A stretch of DNA of 24,922 nucleotides from CAYRML01 sp050942825 (GCA_050942825.1 JBMNOA010000024.1:1-24922); one strand, 5' to 3'. Positions 8,418 to 17,310 are shown, counted from the stretch's first letter. The notes: a model not told the origin generated them from the letters alone. Numbers and translations: made by a program.

Positions 8418-9848
8418 TTATAGATCGTAATACTTTTCAAACTCTACCGGGTGTGGAAGTTGATTGTATTTTGCACAATCCTGCCGTCTTTTTTCAATCC
8501 ATATTTCAATCAATTTTTGCGGAAATACACCGCCTGCGGTCAAGAACTCATAATCCGCTTCCAATGCGTCCAGCGCTTCATCAAGCGAACGAGGCAATTG
8601 TTTGATCTTCTTCTGGTCTTCAGCGGAAAGATTGTATAGATTATAATCATAAGGTCCATATCCTTCTTTACTCGGGTCAATTTTTTTCTGTATACCGTCA
8701 AGACCTGCCATAAGTATGGCCGCAAAAGCGTAGTATGGGTTACAGGTGCCGTCCGGGCTGCGCAGCTCAAAGCGTTTTTTGTCCGGGCCCTTAGCATATG
8801 CCGGAATACGAATCACACTGCTGCGGTTGGATGTTGCATAGCCAATCGTAACAGGTGCTTCATAACCAGGTATAAGGCGTTTAAAAGAATTTGTACTCGG
8901 ATTGGTAAAGGCGCATAAAGCTCTTGCATGAGTTAAAAGTCCGCCCATAAAATAATGTGCTGTGTCGCTCAGCTGTGAATAACCGTTTTCATCATAAAAA
9001 AGCGGTTCGCCGTTTTTAAACAAGTGCATATGGACATGCATACCATTGCCTGCCTCGGCATAAACAGGTTTCGGCATAAATGTGGCTGTTTTATTCTCCG
9101 CAATAGCGGAGTTTTTAATCAAATATTTGGTCATCATGGTCTTATCGGCCATTTCCAACATCGGGCCCATCTCAATCTCGATTTCCAATTGCCCCGGTCC
9201 GCCAACTTCATGATGATGATATTTAACAAGAATCCCCTGTTGTTCCATCAGCATGGTTACTCTGGAACGAAAACCGCTCAGTTTATCCAGCGGCGGCGCC
9301 ATGTGATAGCCGCCTTTTAAAGGCACTTTATAGCCTAAATTATCTCCGTCTTTACCCGAATTCCATTCTGCTTGATTTGTATCAACGCTGTATCTGGATC
9401 CATTTGGTTGCACGCTATAGCTTATATTGTCAAATACATAAAATTCAAATTCAGGTCCGATACGCATTTCATCTGCGATACCAAGTTCTTTCATATATTC
9501 TTCAGCGTGAAACGCAACATTTCTGGGATCCTGGTCGAATCTGCGATTTTTTGGCAAATCAATAACAAACACATCACCTATCATTGCTAGCGTAGGCACT
9601 TCGGCAAAAACATCAACATAAGCACTTTTTAAATCCGGTACAAATACCATATCGCTTTTTTCGACGGGAGCAAATCCATAATTTGAACCATCGAACCCGA
9701 TTCCGTTTTCTAAAGTATCTTCCGTAAATCTGTCGGTGGGCATGGTAAGGTGTCGCCAGCGTCCGTCCAAATCAATCATCATAAAATCAACCATTTTAAT
9801 ATCATTTTCTGCACAAAACCGTTTTGCCTGTTCTAAATTATCAAACAT
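8418..9848 (-). CDS. glnA: glutamine synthetase type I, beta-like subtype
   Basis: Glutamine synthetase makes glutamine from glutamate, ammonia and ATP. Visible signatures are FDGSNYGFAPVEKSD in the N-terminal beta-grasp region, the IGPEFEFY metal-binding strand, the KYHHHEVGGPGQLEIE catalytic segment, NGMHVHMH, and the NRSSVIRIPAY loop. At 476 residues it is longer than the GSI-alpha enzymes usual in Bacillota (about 444). It carries an insertion around 'AEWNS...LKGGYHMAPP' that resembles GSI-beta enzymes. Tyr405 in NLYNL sits where beta enzymes are adenylylated, though the surrounding residues differ and no adenylyltransferase gene is in the window. The ATG at 9848 has AGGAGA 7 nt upstream; the in-frame extension to 9920 has no such support and overlaps guaA. 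It lies between guaA and pyrG. The enzyme is certain, the subtype probable. Confidence 0.96.
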   Translation of the reverse strand: MFDNLEQAKRFCAENDIKMVDFMMIDLDGRWRHLTMPTDRFTEDTLENGIGFDGSNYGFAPVEKSDMVFVPDLKSAYVDVFAEVPTLAMIGDVFVIDLPKNRRFDQDPRNVAFHAEEYMKELGIADEMRIGPEFEFYVFDNISYSVQPNGSRYSVDTNQAEWNSGKDGDNLGYKVPLKGGYHMAPPLDKLSGFRSRVTMLMEQQGILVKYHHHEVGGPGQLEIEIEMGPMLEMADKTMMTKYLIKNSAIAENKTATFMPKPVYAEAGNGMHVHMHLFKNGEPLFYDENGYSQLSDTAHYFMGGLLTHARALCAFTNPSTNSFKRLIPGYEAPVTIGYATSNRSSVIRIPAYAKGPDKKRFELRSPDGTCNPYYAFAAILMAGLDGIQKKIDPSKEGYGPYDYNLYNLSAEDQKKIKQLPRSLDEALDALEADYEFLTAGGVFPQKLIEIWIEKRRQDCAKYNQLPHPVEFEKYYDL

Positions 9849-9878
9849 ATCTCTTTCTCCTATCTCATTATTTTCTAT

Positions 9879-9907
9879 ATTGTAGTTTGAGAAAAAATTA
9901 TCGTTAA
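9879..9907 (-). promoter_or_regulatory. possible promoter for glnA
   Basis: On the minus strand TTAACG (9907-9902), a 17-nt spacer and TACAAT (9884-9879) lie between the guaA stop and the glnA start. The -35 matches 4 of 6 positions. glnA may therefore have its own promoter as well as read-through from guaA. Confidence 0.4.
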
Positions 9908-9910
9908 TTT

Positions 9911-11461
9911 TTATTCCCACTCGATAGAAGCCGGTGGTTTACTGGTAATATCATAAACCACACGATTAACATGGTGCACTTCATTAACGATACGGCGGGA
10001 AATGGTATCCAAAACCTCATAAGGTAGACGCACCCAATCAGCGGTCATAAAGTCGCTGGTATTTACTATCCGCAAGGCAATAGTATAATCATAGCTCCTT
10101 TCATCACCCATTACGCCTACACTTTTTAATCCTGTCAATACGGTAAAATATTGGCTGGCAATACCAGTCATATTATTTTTTGCAATTTCTTCACGCAAAA
10201 TATAATCCGATTCCTTGACAATATTTAATTTATCCTTCGTGATATTACCGATCACCCTGATGGCTAATCCCGGACCAGGGAAGGGTTGACGCCATACTAT
10301 ATCATGAGGCAAACCCAGTTCTTCCCCCAGCTTGCGCACCTCATCCTTAAAGAGATAGCGCAAAGGTTCCACTAGGCCACAAAAAGGCAAATCCTTGGGC
10401 AAACCGCCCACATTATGATGACTTTTTATCACAGCGGCGGCACCGCCACCGGATTCTATTACATCGGGATAGATAGTACCTTGAGCTAGAAAATCCAACT
10501 TACCCACGGCTCTGGCAGATTCGCTGAATACTTCAATAAATTCCTTGCCGATGATTTTTCTTTTTTGCTCAGGATCGGTTACCCCTGCTAATTTATCTAA
10601 AAAGCGGTCTGAAGCATCAATCACTTGCAGATTGGCTCCCATACGGGGTCTAAAAACGGCCTCTACTTCTTCCCTTTCATTCTTACGCAACAGACCATGA
10701 TCTACAAAAAGACAGGTCAATTGCTCGCCAATAGCCTGATACAAGAGTGCAGCTGCTACAGCCGAATCCACACCACCGGAAAGACCTAAAAGCACATTTT
10801 TGTCACCAACTTGCTCACGGATAGCTTTGATAGCCTCCTGAATATAAGAAGACATGCCCCAATCACCTTTGCAGCCACAAATATCATAAAGGAAATTGCT
10901 GAAAATCTGATTGCCTTGCGGGGTATGGGTGACTTCCGGATGGAATTGCACTCCATAAAAATGTTTGTCTCCATTTTCCATAGCGGCAATCGGACAATGA
11001 CTGCTGTAAGCCACGGCTTTAAATCCGGCTGGCAAAGCTGTTACTTGTTGGGTATGGCTCATCCATACTTGTGTTTCACTATGCATACCCTGCAAAATAC
11101 GGCTATCCGTAGTTTTTATATGCACTTTGCCATATTCCCTTTGTTCAGGCGCCTGCACTCTGCCTTTGAGCATATAGGCCATCAGTTGCATACCATAACA
11201 AATACCTAAAATAGGCAAGCCCAAGTTAAATATTTGCTCATCACAGCGAGGAGAATCAGCCTCTAAAACTGAGGCTGGACCACCGGACAAGATAATACCG
11301 CGCGGTTTTTTGGACATGATATCTTCCACAGAAGTAGTATAGGGCACTATTTCACAATAGACATTAGCCGCACGCACGCGGCGCGCAATCAACTGGCTAT
11401 ATTGAGCCCCAAAATCAATAAGAACCACCTGTTGCCGATCTCTGTTTATCTTAAAAGACAA
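9911..11461 (-). CDS. guaA: GMP synthase (glutamine hydrolysing)
   Basis: GMP synthase aminates XMP to GMP using ATP and glutamine. The N-terminal class I amidotransferase has ILSGGPASVLE, the GICYGMQ elbow with Cys88, and GVQFHPEV. The central ATP pyrophosphatase domain has the PP-loop LGLSGGVDSA, and the C-terminal dimerisation domain ends in the usual KPPASIEWE. The 516-residue length is normal. The start is TTG at 11461: a strong GGGGGAGG lies 7 nt upstream, no ATG fits, and the amidotransferase domain starts at once. It has its own promoter, divergent from gatCAB, and is followed by glnA 62 bp later. Identification is secure. Confidence 0.97.
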   Translation of the reverse strand: MSFKINRDRQQVVLIDFGAQYSQLIARRVRAANVYCEIVPYTTSVEDIMSKKPRGIILSGGPASVLEADSPRCDEQIFNLGLPILGICYGMQLMAYMLKGRVQAPEQREYGKVHIKTTDSRILQGMHSETQVWMSHTQQVTALPAGFKAVAYSSHCPIAAMENGDKHFYGVQFHPEVTHTPQGNQIFSNFLYDICGCKGDWGMSSYIQEAIKAIREQVGDKNVLLGLSGGVDSAVAAALLYQAIGEQLTCLFVDHGLLRKNEREEVEAVFRPRMGANLQVIDASDRFLDKLAGVTDPEQKRKIIGKEFIEVFSESARAVGKLDFLAQGTIYPDVIESGGGAAAVIKSHHNVGGLPKDLPFCGLVEPLRYLFKDEVRKLGEELGLPHDIVWRQPFPGPGLAIRVIGNITKDKLNIVKESDYILREEIAKNNMTGIASQYFTVLTGLKSVGVMGDERSYDYTIALRIVNTSDFMTADWVRLPYEVLDTISRRIVNEVHHVNRVVYDITSKPPASIEWE

Positions 11462-11526
11462 AAAAGTTACCTCCCCCTTATATCATCAAAATCGTCCAAA
11501 CTTTGTTCAAATTATAAATATAAAAA

Positions 11527-11555
11527 ATTATAACGCTTAAAAAGCTATTTGGCAA
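11527..11555 (-). promoter_or_regulatory. sigma-A promoter for guaA
   Basis: On the minus strand TTGCCA (11555-11550), a 17-nt spacer and a perfect TATAAT (11532-11527) lie about 65 bp before the TTG start. I saw no purine riboswitch in the short leader. Confidence 0.8.
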
Positions 11556-11585
11556 TATGCAGGCCGATAAAATCGGAAAAAGATT

Positions 11586-11614
11586 TTGCCAGAAAAATAT
11601 CTTAATGATATAAT
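11586..11614 (+). promoter_or_regulatory. sigma-A promoter for gatCAB
   Basis: TTGCCA (11586-11591), a 17-nt spacer and TATAAT (11609-11614) lie about 60 bp before gatC. It uses the same hexamers and spacing as the divergent guaA promoter. Confidence 0.82.
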
Positions 11615-11630
11615 GTTTTAATGATATAAT
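11602..11630 (+). repeat. tandem duplication of the gatC -10 region
   Basis: The 13-mer TTAATGATATAAT occurs at 11602-11614 and again at 11618-11630, a 16-bp period. This gives two TATAAT elements; only the first has a well placed -35. Confidence 0.75.
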
Positions 11631-11672
11631 AATAAAACTTAGAGATATTAATAAAGGAAAAGAGGTTGGGTC

Positions 11673-11957
11673 ATGACTATTTCCATACAAGATGTAGAAT
11701 ATGTGGCAAAATTAGCTAAGCTAAACTTCACAGAAGAAGAAAAAGTCATCTATCAGGAAAAGCTAGACGCTATTTTGGGCTATATGGAACAATTGCAAGA
11801 ATTGGATACTAAAGATATCGAGCCCACAACACATGTTTTGCCCTTGGAAAATGTGTTCAGAGAAGACAAGGTAGGAGTTTGCCTATCTAATCAAGAGGCT
11901 CTCGCAAATGCTCCCGATCAGAAAGACGGTTATTTCAAAGTGCCAAAAATCATTTAA
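11673..11957 (+). CDS. gatC: Asp/Glu-tRNA amidotransferase subunit C
   Basis: The small 94-residue subunit of the GatCAB complex, which wraps around GatA and stabilises it against GatB. The opening 'VEYVAKLAKLNFTEEE' and the ending with LxxV(F)REDxV and PDQKDGYFKVPKII are diagnostic of the family. It is the first gene of gatC-gatA-gatB behind a strong promoter, with AAAGAGGTT upstream of the ATG. Together the three proteins turn misacylated Glu-tRNA(Gln), and probably Asp-tRNA(Asn), into the correct amide forms, using glutamine as donor. Confidence 0.96.
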   Translation: MTISIQDVEYVAKLAKLNFTEEEKVIYQEKLDAILGYMEQLQELDTKDIEPTTHVLPLENVFREDKVGVCLSNQEALANAPDQKDGYFKVPKII

Positions 11958-11988
11958 ATATTATATAACTTTAAAGGGGGGAGATTTT

Positions 11989-13452
11989 TTGTCTATCATT
12001 AATATGAATATTCGCCAACTAGCCGAGGCATTAAACAAAAAAGAGCTTTCCAGCGTTGATTTAACCAAAGCTTACTTGGCTCAGATAAATAAATTAGAAC
12101 CAACTATCAATTCTTATATCAAAGTTACCGCAGATGTAGCTTTGCAGGCGGCAGAACAAAGTGATAAAAGACGGCAAGAAGGAAGCGTTTTAGGTATACT
12201 CGATGGCATCCCTATGGCTTTAAAAGATATCTTTTGTACCAAGGGAGTGACGACTACCTGTGCTTCTAAAATATTAGAGAATTTTATTCCACCTTATAAT
12301 GCTACCAGCTGGCAAAAACTAGAGGATGCCGGTGCAGTTTTACTGGGCAAATGCAATATGGACGAATTTGCTATGGGTTCTTCCACAGAAAACTCTGCCT
12401 TTGGTATTACCAAAAACCCTTATGATACCCAGCGCATCCCGGGAGGATCTTCCGGTGGCAGTGCTGCGGCTTTGGCAGCACGTATGGCCGCCTATACTTT
12501 GGGCACCGATACCGGCGGTTCTGTCCGCCAGCCCGCCTCTTATTGTGGCGTAGTGGGCTTGAAGCCTACTTATGGGCGTATTTCCCGCTTTGGTGTCATA
12601 CCTTACGCTTCCTCTTTAGATCAGGTAGGTATCTTCGCCCTCGATATACAAGATTGTGCACTGATTCTGGAAAATATTGCCGGACAAGACTCTTATGATT
12701 CAACCTCGGCACCTCAACCAGTTGGCGCTTACCAGGCAGCCTGCCAAAAAGATGTTAAGGGTCTGAAAATCGGCTTACCACAAGAGTATTTAGCCGAAGG
12801 CATCGATTCTGCCATCATTGAAAAAGTCTATGATGCAGCGGAAAAACTACAAAAACTAGGGGCAGAAATCATTCCCGTATCATTGCCTCATACCAAATAT
12901 GCTCTGCCTGCTTATTATATTCTGGCCACAGCCGAGGCCAGCTCTAACCTGGCCCGTTATGACGGTGTACGCTATGGCTTGAGAGTTGAAAAAGATAATA
13001 TCCAAGATACCTTCACAGCTACTCGCTCGGCCGGTTTTGGCAAAGAAGTAAAAACCCGTATCATGCTGGGGACTTATGCTCTTTCTTCCGGTTATTATGA
13101 TGCTTATTATAATAAAACTCTCCAAGCGCGCACCTTAATCAAAGGTGATTATGACCAAGTATTTACTAGCGTTCAGGCATTATTGACCCCTACAGCACCG
13201 TCAACTGCCTTTAAACTGGGAGAAAAAACCGCCGATCCACTGGCTATGTATATGACTGATGTATGCACTGTCCCGGTCAATCTGGCAGGACTACCCGGTT
13301 TGACGGTTCCTTATACCATGCACAATGACATGCCGCTGGGGTTGCAACTAATCGGTCCGGCCTTTGGTGAAGAAAATCTCTTTACTATCGGACAAGCTTT
13401 GGAAAATATCGCCGGCAAATTACCTATGCCGAAGCTAGCAGAGGAGGCATAA
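11989..13452 (+). CDS. gatA: Asp/Glu-tRNA amidotransferase subunit A (amidase)
   Basis: The glutaminase subunit of GatCAB, an amidase-signature enzyme that frees ammonia from glutamine and passes it to GatB. I start it at TTG 11989, 30 bp after gatC, because GGGGGGAGA lies just upstream; this gives 487 residues. With that start the catalytic triad falls at Lys79 (in MALKD), Ser154 (in GGSSGGS) and Ser178 (in DTGGSVR), the same numbers I recall for well-studied GatA proteins, which supports the start. ATG at 12004 is an alternative with no good ribosome binding site. The gene ends 2 bp before gatB, and its last codons overlap the gatB ribosome binding site, suggesting translational coupling. 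Confidence 0.97.
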   Translation: MSIINMNIRQLAEALNKKELSSVDLTKAYLAQINKLEPTINSYIKVTADVALQAAEQSDKRRQEGSVLGILDGIPMALKDIFCTKGVTTTCASKILENFIPPYNATSWQKLEDAGAVLLGKCNMDEFAMGSSTENSAFGITKNPYDTQRIPGGSSGGSAAALAARMAAYTLGTDTGGSVRQPASYCGVVGLKPTYGRISRFGVIPYASSLDQVGIFALDIQDCALILENIAGQDSYDSTSAPQPVGAYQAACQKDVKGLKIGLPQEYLAEGIDSAIIEKVYDAAEKLQKLGAEIIPVSLPHTKYALPAYYILATAEASSNLARYDGVRYGLRVEKDNIQDTFTATRSAGFGKEVKTRIMLGTYALSSGYYDAYYNKTLQARTLIKGDYDQVFTSVQALLTPTAPSTAFKLGEKTADPLAMYMTDVCTVPVNLAGLPGLTVPYTMHNDMPLGLQLIGPAFGEENLFTIGQALENIAGKLPMPKLAEEA

Positions 13453-13454
13453 TT

Positions 13455-14900
13455 ATGAGTAAATATAACACTACCATCGGGTTAGAATTTCATGCCGAGC
13501 TAAAAACCGCTACCAAGATTTTTTGCTCCTGCCCCACAACATTTGCCGGAGATCCTAATACCAATGTCTGCCCTGTTTGTCTGGGCTTGCCCGGCGTATT
13601 GCCGGTATTGAATAAAAAAGCTGTCGATCTGGCTATCAAAGCTGGTCTGGCTCTCAACTGTGAAATTTCCCGTTACAGCAAATTCGACCGCAAAAACTAT
13701 TTTTATCCTGACCTGCCCAAAGGTTATCAGGTCACGCAATTCCCCCTGCCCATCTGCCGCAACGGCCATATAACAATTCAAACTTCTCAAGGAGAAAAGA
13801 AGATCCGTATCAACCGTATCCATTTGGAAGAAGATGCCGGCAAATTAGTGCATAATGGAGATACTATTACCAGCTCCCAATACTCCCTGCCCGATTACAA
13901 CAGGGCAGCCGTTCCTCTGATTGAGATTGTCACTGAGCCGGATATTTCTTCTGCTGAAGAAGCCAGAGAATTCGGCGAGCAATTGAGGTTGATACTTCTT
14001 TATGCCGGTGTTTCCGATGTCAAGATGGAGCAAGGTTCACTGCGCTGTGATGTCAATATCTCTTTGAGTCCTGTAGGCAGTAAAGAACTAGGCACTAAAG
14101 CCGAGATAAAAAATCTCAACTCCTTTAAAGCTGTCCAACGCGCTATCTTATATGAAGAAGCCCGCCAGGCTGATATTCTTGATAATGGCGGCCGTATCAT
14201 ACAAGAAACACGCACCTTTGATGATGCTACAGGCTCAACCAGCTCCATGCGCAGCAAAGAGGATTCCCATGATTACCGCTATTTCCCCGAACCGGATCTG
14301 GTCCCTACGGTAGTTGATGAGCAATGGATTGCTCGCCTAGCGGCAGAAATGCCGGAAATGCCTCAGGCACGGTTAAAAAGACTCTGCGATGATTACGGAC
14401 TCTCCGCATATGACGCAGGAATCATTGTAGCAACACCACCGCTGGCATTATTCTTTGATCAAGTGATCATACATTTCAACGAGCCAAAAACCGTGGCTAA
14501 TTGGCTCTTGGGCGATCTTTCTCGCCTTTTGAATGCCAGCGGCCAAGAAATAGATACTATACCTATCAAACCAGAATATCTGGCACAGCTATTACAAGAA
14601 ATCAAGGATAATAAAATCAATAATAATTCTGCCAAAATAGTGCTGGAGGAAATGTACTCCTCCTCCAAAGACCCTCTGGCCATAATTCAAGAAAGAGGCT
14701 TTAGCCAGATTTCTGACACCTCAGCCTTAGAAAAAGCCATTGCCAATGTCCTGGACGCCCATCCGCAACCGGTAAAGGATTATCGCGGGGGCAAAAAACA
14801 AGCTATGGGCTTTTTGCTGGGGCAAGTCATGAGAGCAACCGGCGGTCAGGCCAATCCACAAATAGTCAAGGAATTGCTGATTAAAGAATTAGATAAATAA
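13455..14900 (+). CDS. gatB: Asp/Glu-tRNA amidotransferase subunit B
   Basis: The tRNA-binding kinase/transamidase subunit of GatCAB. It activates the side-chain carboxylate of Glu- or Asp-tRNA with ATP and amidates it with ammonia from GatA. The start reads TIGLEFHAELKT, close to the family's GLEVH signature. A zinc site follows as CxC (FCSCP) and CxxC (VCPVCLG). The DYNRAAVPLIEIVTEPD and KAEIKNLNSF segments of the catalytic cradle are present, and a C-terminal helical YqeY-like tail ends at residue 481. GAGGAGG just upstream fixes the ATG. It is the last gene of the operon and is followed at once by a terminator. Confidence 0.98.
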   Translation: MSKYNTTIGLEFHAELKTATKIFCSCPTTFAGDPNTNVCPVCLGLPGVLPVLNKKAVDLAIKAGLALNCEISRYSKFDRKNYFYPDLPKGYQVTQFPLPICRNGHITIQTSQGEKKIRINRIHLEEDAGKLVHNGDTITSSQYSLPDYNRAAVPLIEIVTEPDISSAEEAREFGEQLRLILLYAGVSDVKMEQGSLRCDVNISLSPVGSKELGTKAEIKNLNSFKAVQRAILYEEARQADILDNGGRIIQETRTFDDATGSTSSMRSKEDSHDYRYFPEPDLVPTVVDEQWIARLAAEMPEMPQARLKRLCDDYGLSAYDAGIIVATPPLALFFDQVIIHFNEPKTVANWLLGDLSRLLNASGQEIDTIPIKPEYLAQLLQEIKDNKINNNSAKIVLEEMYSSSKDPLAIIQERGFSQISDTSALEKAIANVLDAHPQPVKDYRGGKKQAMGFLLGQVMRATGGQANPQIVKELLIKELDK

Positions 14901-14904
14901 AATT

Positions 14905-14932
14905 AAAGGATCTCACTAGAGATCCTTTTTTA
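14905..14932. terminator. intrinsic terminator between gatB and the feo operon
   Basis: AAAGGATCTC (14905-14914) pairs with GAGATCCTTT (14919-14928) around an ACTA tetraloop, then a T-run on the plus strand. Read the other way it can also end the leftward feo transcript, although its T-tract is weaker there. Confidence 0.88.
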
Positions 14933-14945
14933 TACAACATTTAAT

Positions 14946-15116
14946 TTACTGATTACTTTTTTTATCGTTTAACTTATGAACACAATTTTTTTCATGTCTA
15001 CAACCGGAACAATAGGTATTACTACACATAGTACCCTTTTTATGACGTTTGTAGATATAAAAAGCTACTGCAGCCAATGCAGCAAATAACAGGATCCCAA
15101 TAATAACGGTTGCCAT
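14946..15116 (-). CDS. FeoB-associated Cys-rich membrane protein
   Basis: A 56-residue protein with one N-terminal membrane helix (about residues 3-22), then a basic KRHKK stretch and a short cytosolic-looking tail with four cysteines (Cys31, Cys36, Cys39, Cys45) and two histidines. This matches the small FeoB-associated Cys-rich membrane proteins that follow feoB in many anaerobes. Their role is unproven; an iron- or redox-binding accessory to FeoB, perhaps playing the part of FeoC, is a fair guess. It starts 15 bp after the feoB stop with an AAAGGGGG-type ribosome binding site and is the last gene of the operon. Confidence 0.85.
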   Translation of the reverse strand: MATVIIGILLFAALAAVAFYIYKRHKKGTMCSNTYCSGCRHEKNCVHKLNDKKSNQ

Positions 15117-15131
15117 AATACCCGACCCCCT

Positions 15132-17276
15132 TTAGATTTTAGCTTTAGCTATCTTTGACGCATTTATGCCATGATGTGTGGGATCCTTTCTGAGCAATAA
15201 ATAGAAGAAAACGATTAGTAAGAAGATCGATATCGCAGTGCCGATACTAAAACCGTTTCCGGTGAACCATAATCCCAGTTGAAAAATAACCATAGACACA
15301 AAATAAGCAAAACCGGTTTGGTAGGCAACAGCGATTAAGGTCCATTTGACATTGCCCATTTCACGTCTGATGGCGCCGATAGCGGCAATGCAAGGGGCAC
15401 ACAAAAGATTAAATAGTAGAAAAGAATAAGCTGAAAGCTGAGTAAAGGCAGCTTGTAGATTAGCCCAATATTCGGTACCGTTTTCGGCAACTTCTTCAAA
15501 CCCGTACAGAACACCAAAAGTGCCAACAACGTTTTCTTTGGCAATCAAACCTGTAATAGTAGCTACTGTTGGTTTCCAATCGCCCCAGCCCAAAGGATTA
15601 AAGATAATAGCGATCGCATTTCCGATGGAAGCAAGTATGGATTCGGAAGCACTCACCATATCCAGAGACCAGCTATAAGAACTCAAGAACCATAGTGCGG
15701 CACTGGCTACGAAAATAATGGTACCAGCTCTGATAATAAAGGATTTACCTCTATCCCACATATGTATCAATACGCCTTTTGCTCCAGGGATATGATAGGC
15801 CGGCAACTCCATCACAAAGGGAGCCGGATCGCCGGCAAAATGCTTGGTTTTTTTCAAAATAATACCGGAAAGAATGATAGCCGCAATACCTATAAAGTAG
15901 GCCGACGGTGCAACCAAAGAGGATTCGGGGAACAAAGCACCGGCAATCAAAGCAATTATCGGCAATTTAGCTCCGCAAGGGATGAAGGTAGTGGTTATAA
16001 TGGTCATTTTGCGGTCACGTTCATTCTCAATTGTACGTGAGGCCATGATTCCCGGCACACCGCAACCCGTACCGATGAGAATAGGGATAAAGGATTTTCC
16101 GGAAAGTCCGAATTTGCGAAAAATCCGATCCATAATAAAGGCTATACGAGCCATATATCCGCAGTCTTCCAAAATAGAAAGGAAGAAGAATAAAATCAAA
16201 ATTAAGGGCAAAAAACCAATAACTGCACCAACACCGGCAATGACACCATCCAAAATGAGTGATGTCAGCCAATCAGCACTACCTACAGATACCAGAAAGT
16301 TTTCCACTGCTCCTGGAATTATGCTGCCAAATAATACCTCATTTACCCAATTGGTAGCCAGAGCACCTACGGTGGAGATAGATACGTAATAAATCAAGAA
16401 AATAATTCCGGCAAAAATCGGAAAAGCCAAAAATCTGTTGGTGATTACCCGGTCGATCTTATCTGAAGTAGTCATTCTGGTATTATCTTTTTTCTTAATC
16501 GAGTCTTTAATAATCTTATTGATGAATTCATAGCGCTCATTAGTAATGATACTTTCACTATCATCATCAAACTGCTCTTCGCAGCTAGAGATGATAGCTT
16601 CTAATCGCTCTTTAATATCATTCGGAAAACTAATTTGCTCCATGACCTTTTCATCACGCTCGAAAATCTTAATTGCAAACCAGCGCAAAAGATTACTGTC
16701 CGCAAAATCTTTGATGATGTCTTGAATAGCGGATAAGTTACTTTCCAGCTTCTCGGCAAAAACATGTTGGGGAGGAGTTTTTGTATTAAGGTTTACCAGA
16801 GAAATTGCTTTCTCCGTCACCTCCTTACAGCCTTCGCCTTTTAGTGCGGTAGTTTCAATAATCTCACAGCCTAAATGTTTGCTAAGTTTTTCAATATTAA
16901 TAACGTCGCCTCTTTTACGAACAATATCGACCATGTTAAGAGCTATAATAACAGGAATACCTAACTCCATAAGCTGGGTGGTGAGATAGAGATTTCTCTC
17001 GATATTTGTACCGTCTACAATGTTAATGATAGCATCAGGCTTTTCAGTAACCAGATAATTTCGGGAGACAACTTCTTCTAAAGTATAAGGTGAAAGAGAA
17101 TAAATCCCCGGCAAATCAACTATTTCAACATCTTTATGACCTCTTAATTTACCCTCTTTCTTTTCTACTGTAACACCAGGCCAATTTCCAACATACTGTG
17201 TGCTACCTGTCAGTTGATTGAACATGGTGGTCTTACCGGAGTTTGGATTGCCGGCAAGAGCAATTCTGATTTTCAT
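15132..17276 (-). CDS. feoB: ferrous iron transporter B
   Basis: The Fe(II) uptake permease of the inner membrane, 714 residues. The N-terminal cytosolic G domain has G1 GNPNSGKT (9-16), the VGNWPGVTVEK switch, G3 DLPG (54-57) and G4 NMVD (114-117), followed by a helical GDI-like linker. From about residue 280 it is a polytopic membrane domain with two Gate-type repeats, including PCGAKLP and LCAPCIAAIGA motifs whose cysteines are typical of the pore. The length is normal, with a short cytosolic tail. The ATG has GGGAGGAATAGGTA upstream. It lies 77 bp downstream of a feoA, a gap holding a hairpin and a copy of the operon's palindrome. Identification is secure. Confidence 0.98.
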   Translation of the reverse strand: MKIRIALAGNPNSGKTTMFNQLTGSTQYVGNWPGVTVEKKEGKLRGHKDVEIVDLPGIYSLSPYTLEEVVSRNYLVTEKPDAIINIVDGTNIERNLYLTTQLMELGIPVIIALNMVDIVRKRGDVINIEKLSKHLGCEIIETTALKGEGCKEVTEKAISLVNLNTKTPPQHVFAEKLESNLSAIQDIIKDFADSNLLRWFAIKIFERDEKVMEQISFPNDIKERLEAIISSCEEQFDDDSESIITNERYEFINKIIKDSIKKKDNTRMTTSDKIDRVITNRFLAFPIFAGIIFLIYYVSISTVGALATNWVNEVLFGSIIPGAVENFLVSVGSADWLTSLILDGVIAGVGAVIGFLPLILILFFFLSILEDCGYMARIAFIMDRIFRKFGLSGKSFIPILIGTGCGVPGIMASRTIENERDRKMTIITTTFIPCGAKLPIIALIAGALFPESSLVAPSAYFIGIAAIILSGIILKKTKHFAGDPAPFVMELPAYHIPGAKGVLIHMWDRGKSFIIRAGTIIFVASAALWFLSSYSWSLDMVSASESILASIGNAIAIIFNPLGWGDWKPTVATITGLIAKENVVGTFGVLYGFEEVAENGTEYWANLQAAFTQLSAYSFLLFNLLCAPCIAAIGAIRREMGNVKWTLIAVAYQTGFAYFVSMVIFQLGLWFTGNGFSIGTAISIFLLIVFFYLLLRKDPTHHGINASKIAKAKI

Positions 17277-17294
17277 TACCTATTCCTCCCACAA

Positions 17295-17310
17295 GTTAGC
17301 ATAGACTAAC
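17295..17310. promoter_or_regulatory. operon palindrome copy 1, between feoA and feoB
   Basis: GTTAGCATAGACTAAC, with GTTAG/CTAAC half-sites around 6 nt. It is the same arrangement as the two copies at the operon promoter, and shares the flank CTAACCTATA with the copy at 17819. Its position just before the feoB ribosome binding site suggests separate control of feoB. Confidence 0.6.

Noticed and set aside
9849..9920. N-terminal extension of glutamine synthetase to 9920.
   Set aside because: It overlaps guaA, has no family similarity, and the ATG at 9848 has an ideal ribosome binding site.
11478..11690. Minus-strand open frame of 70 codons with hydrophobic residues.
   Set aside because: It covers the guaA/gatC divergent promoters; it has no ribosome binding site and only reflects AT-rich DNA.
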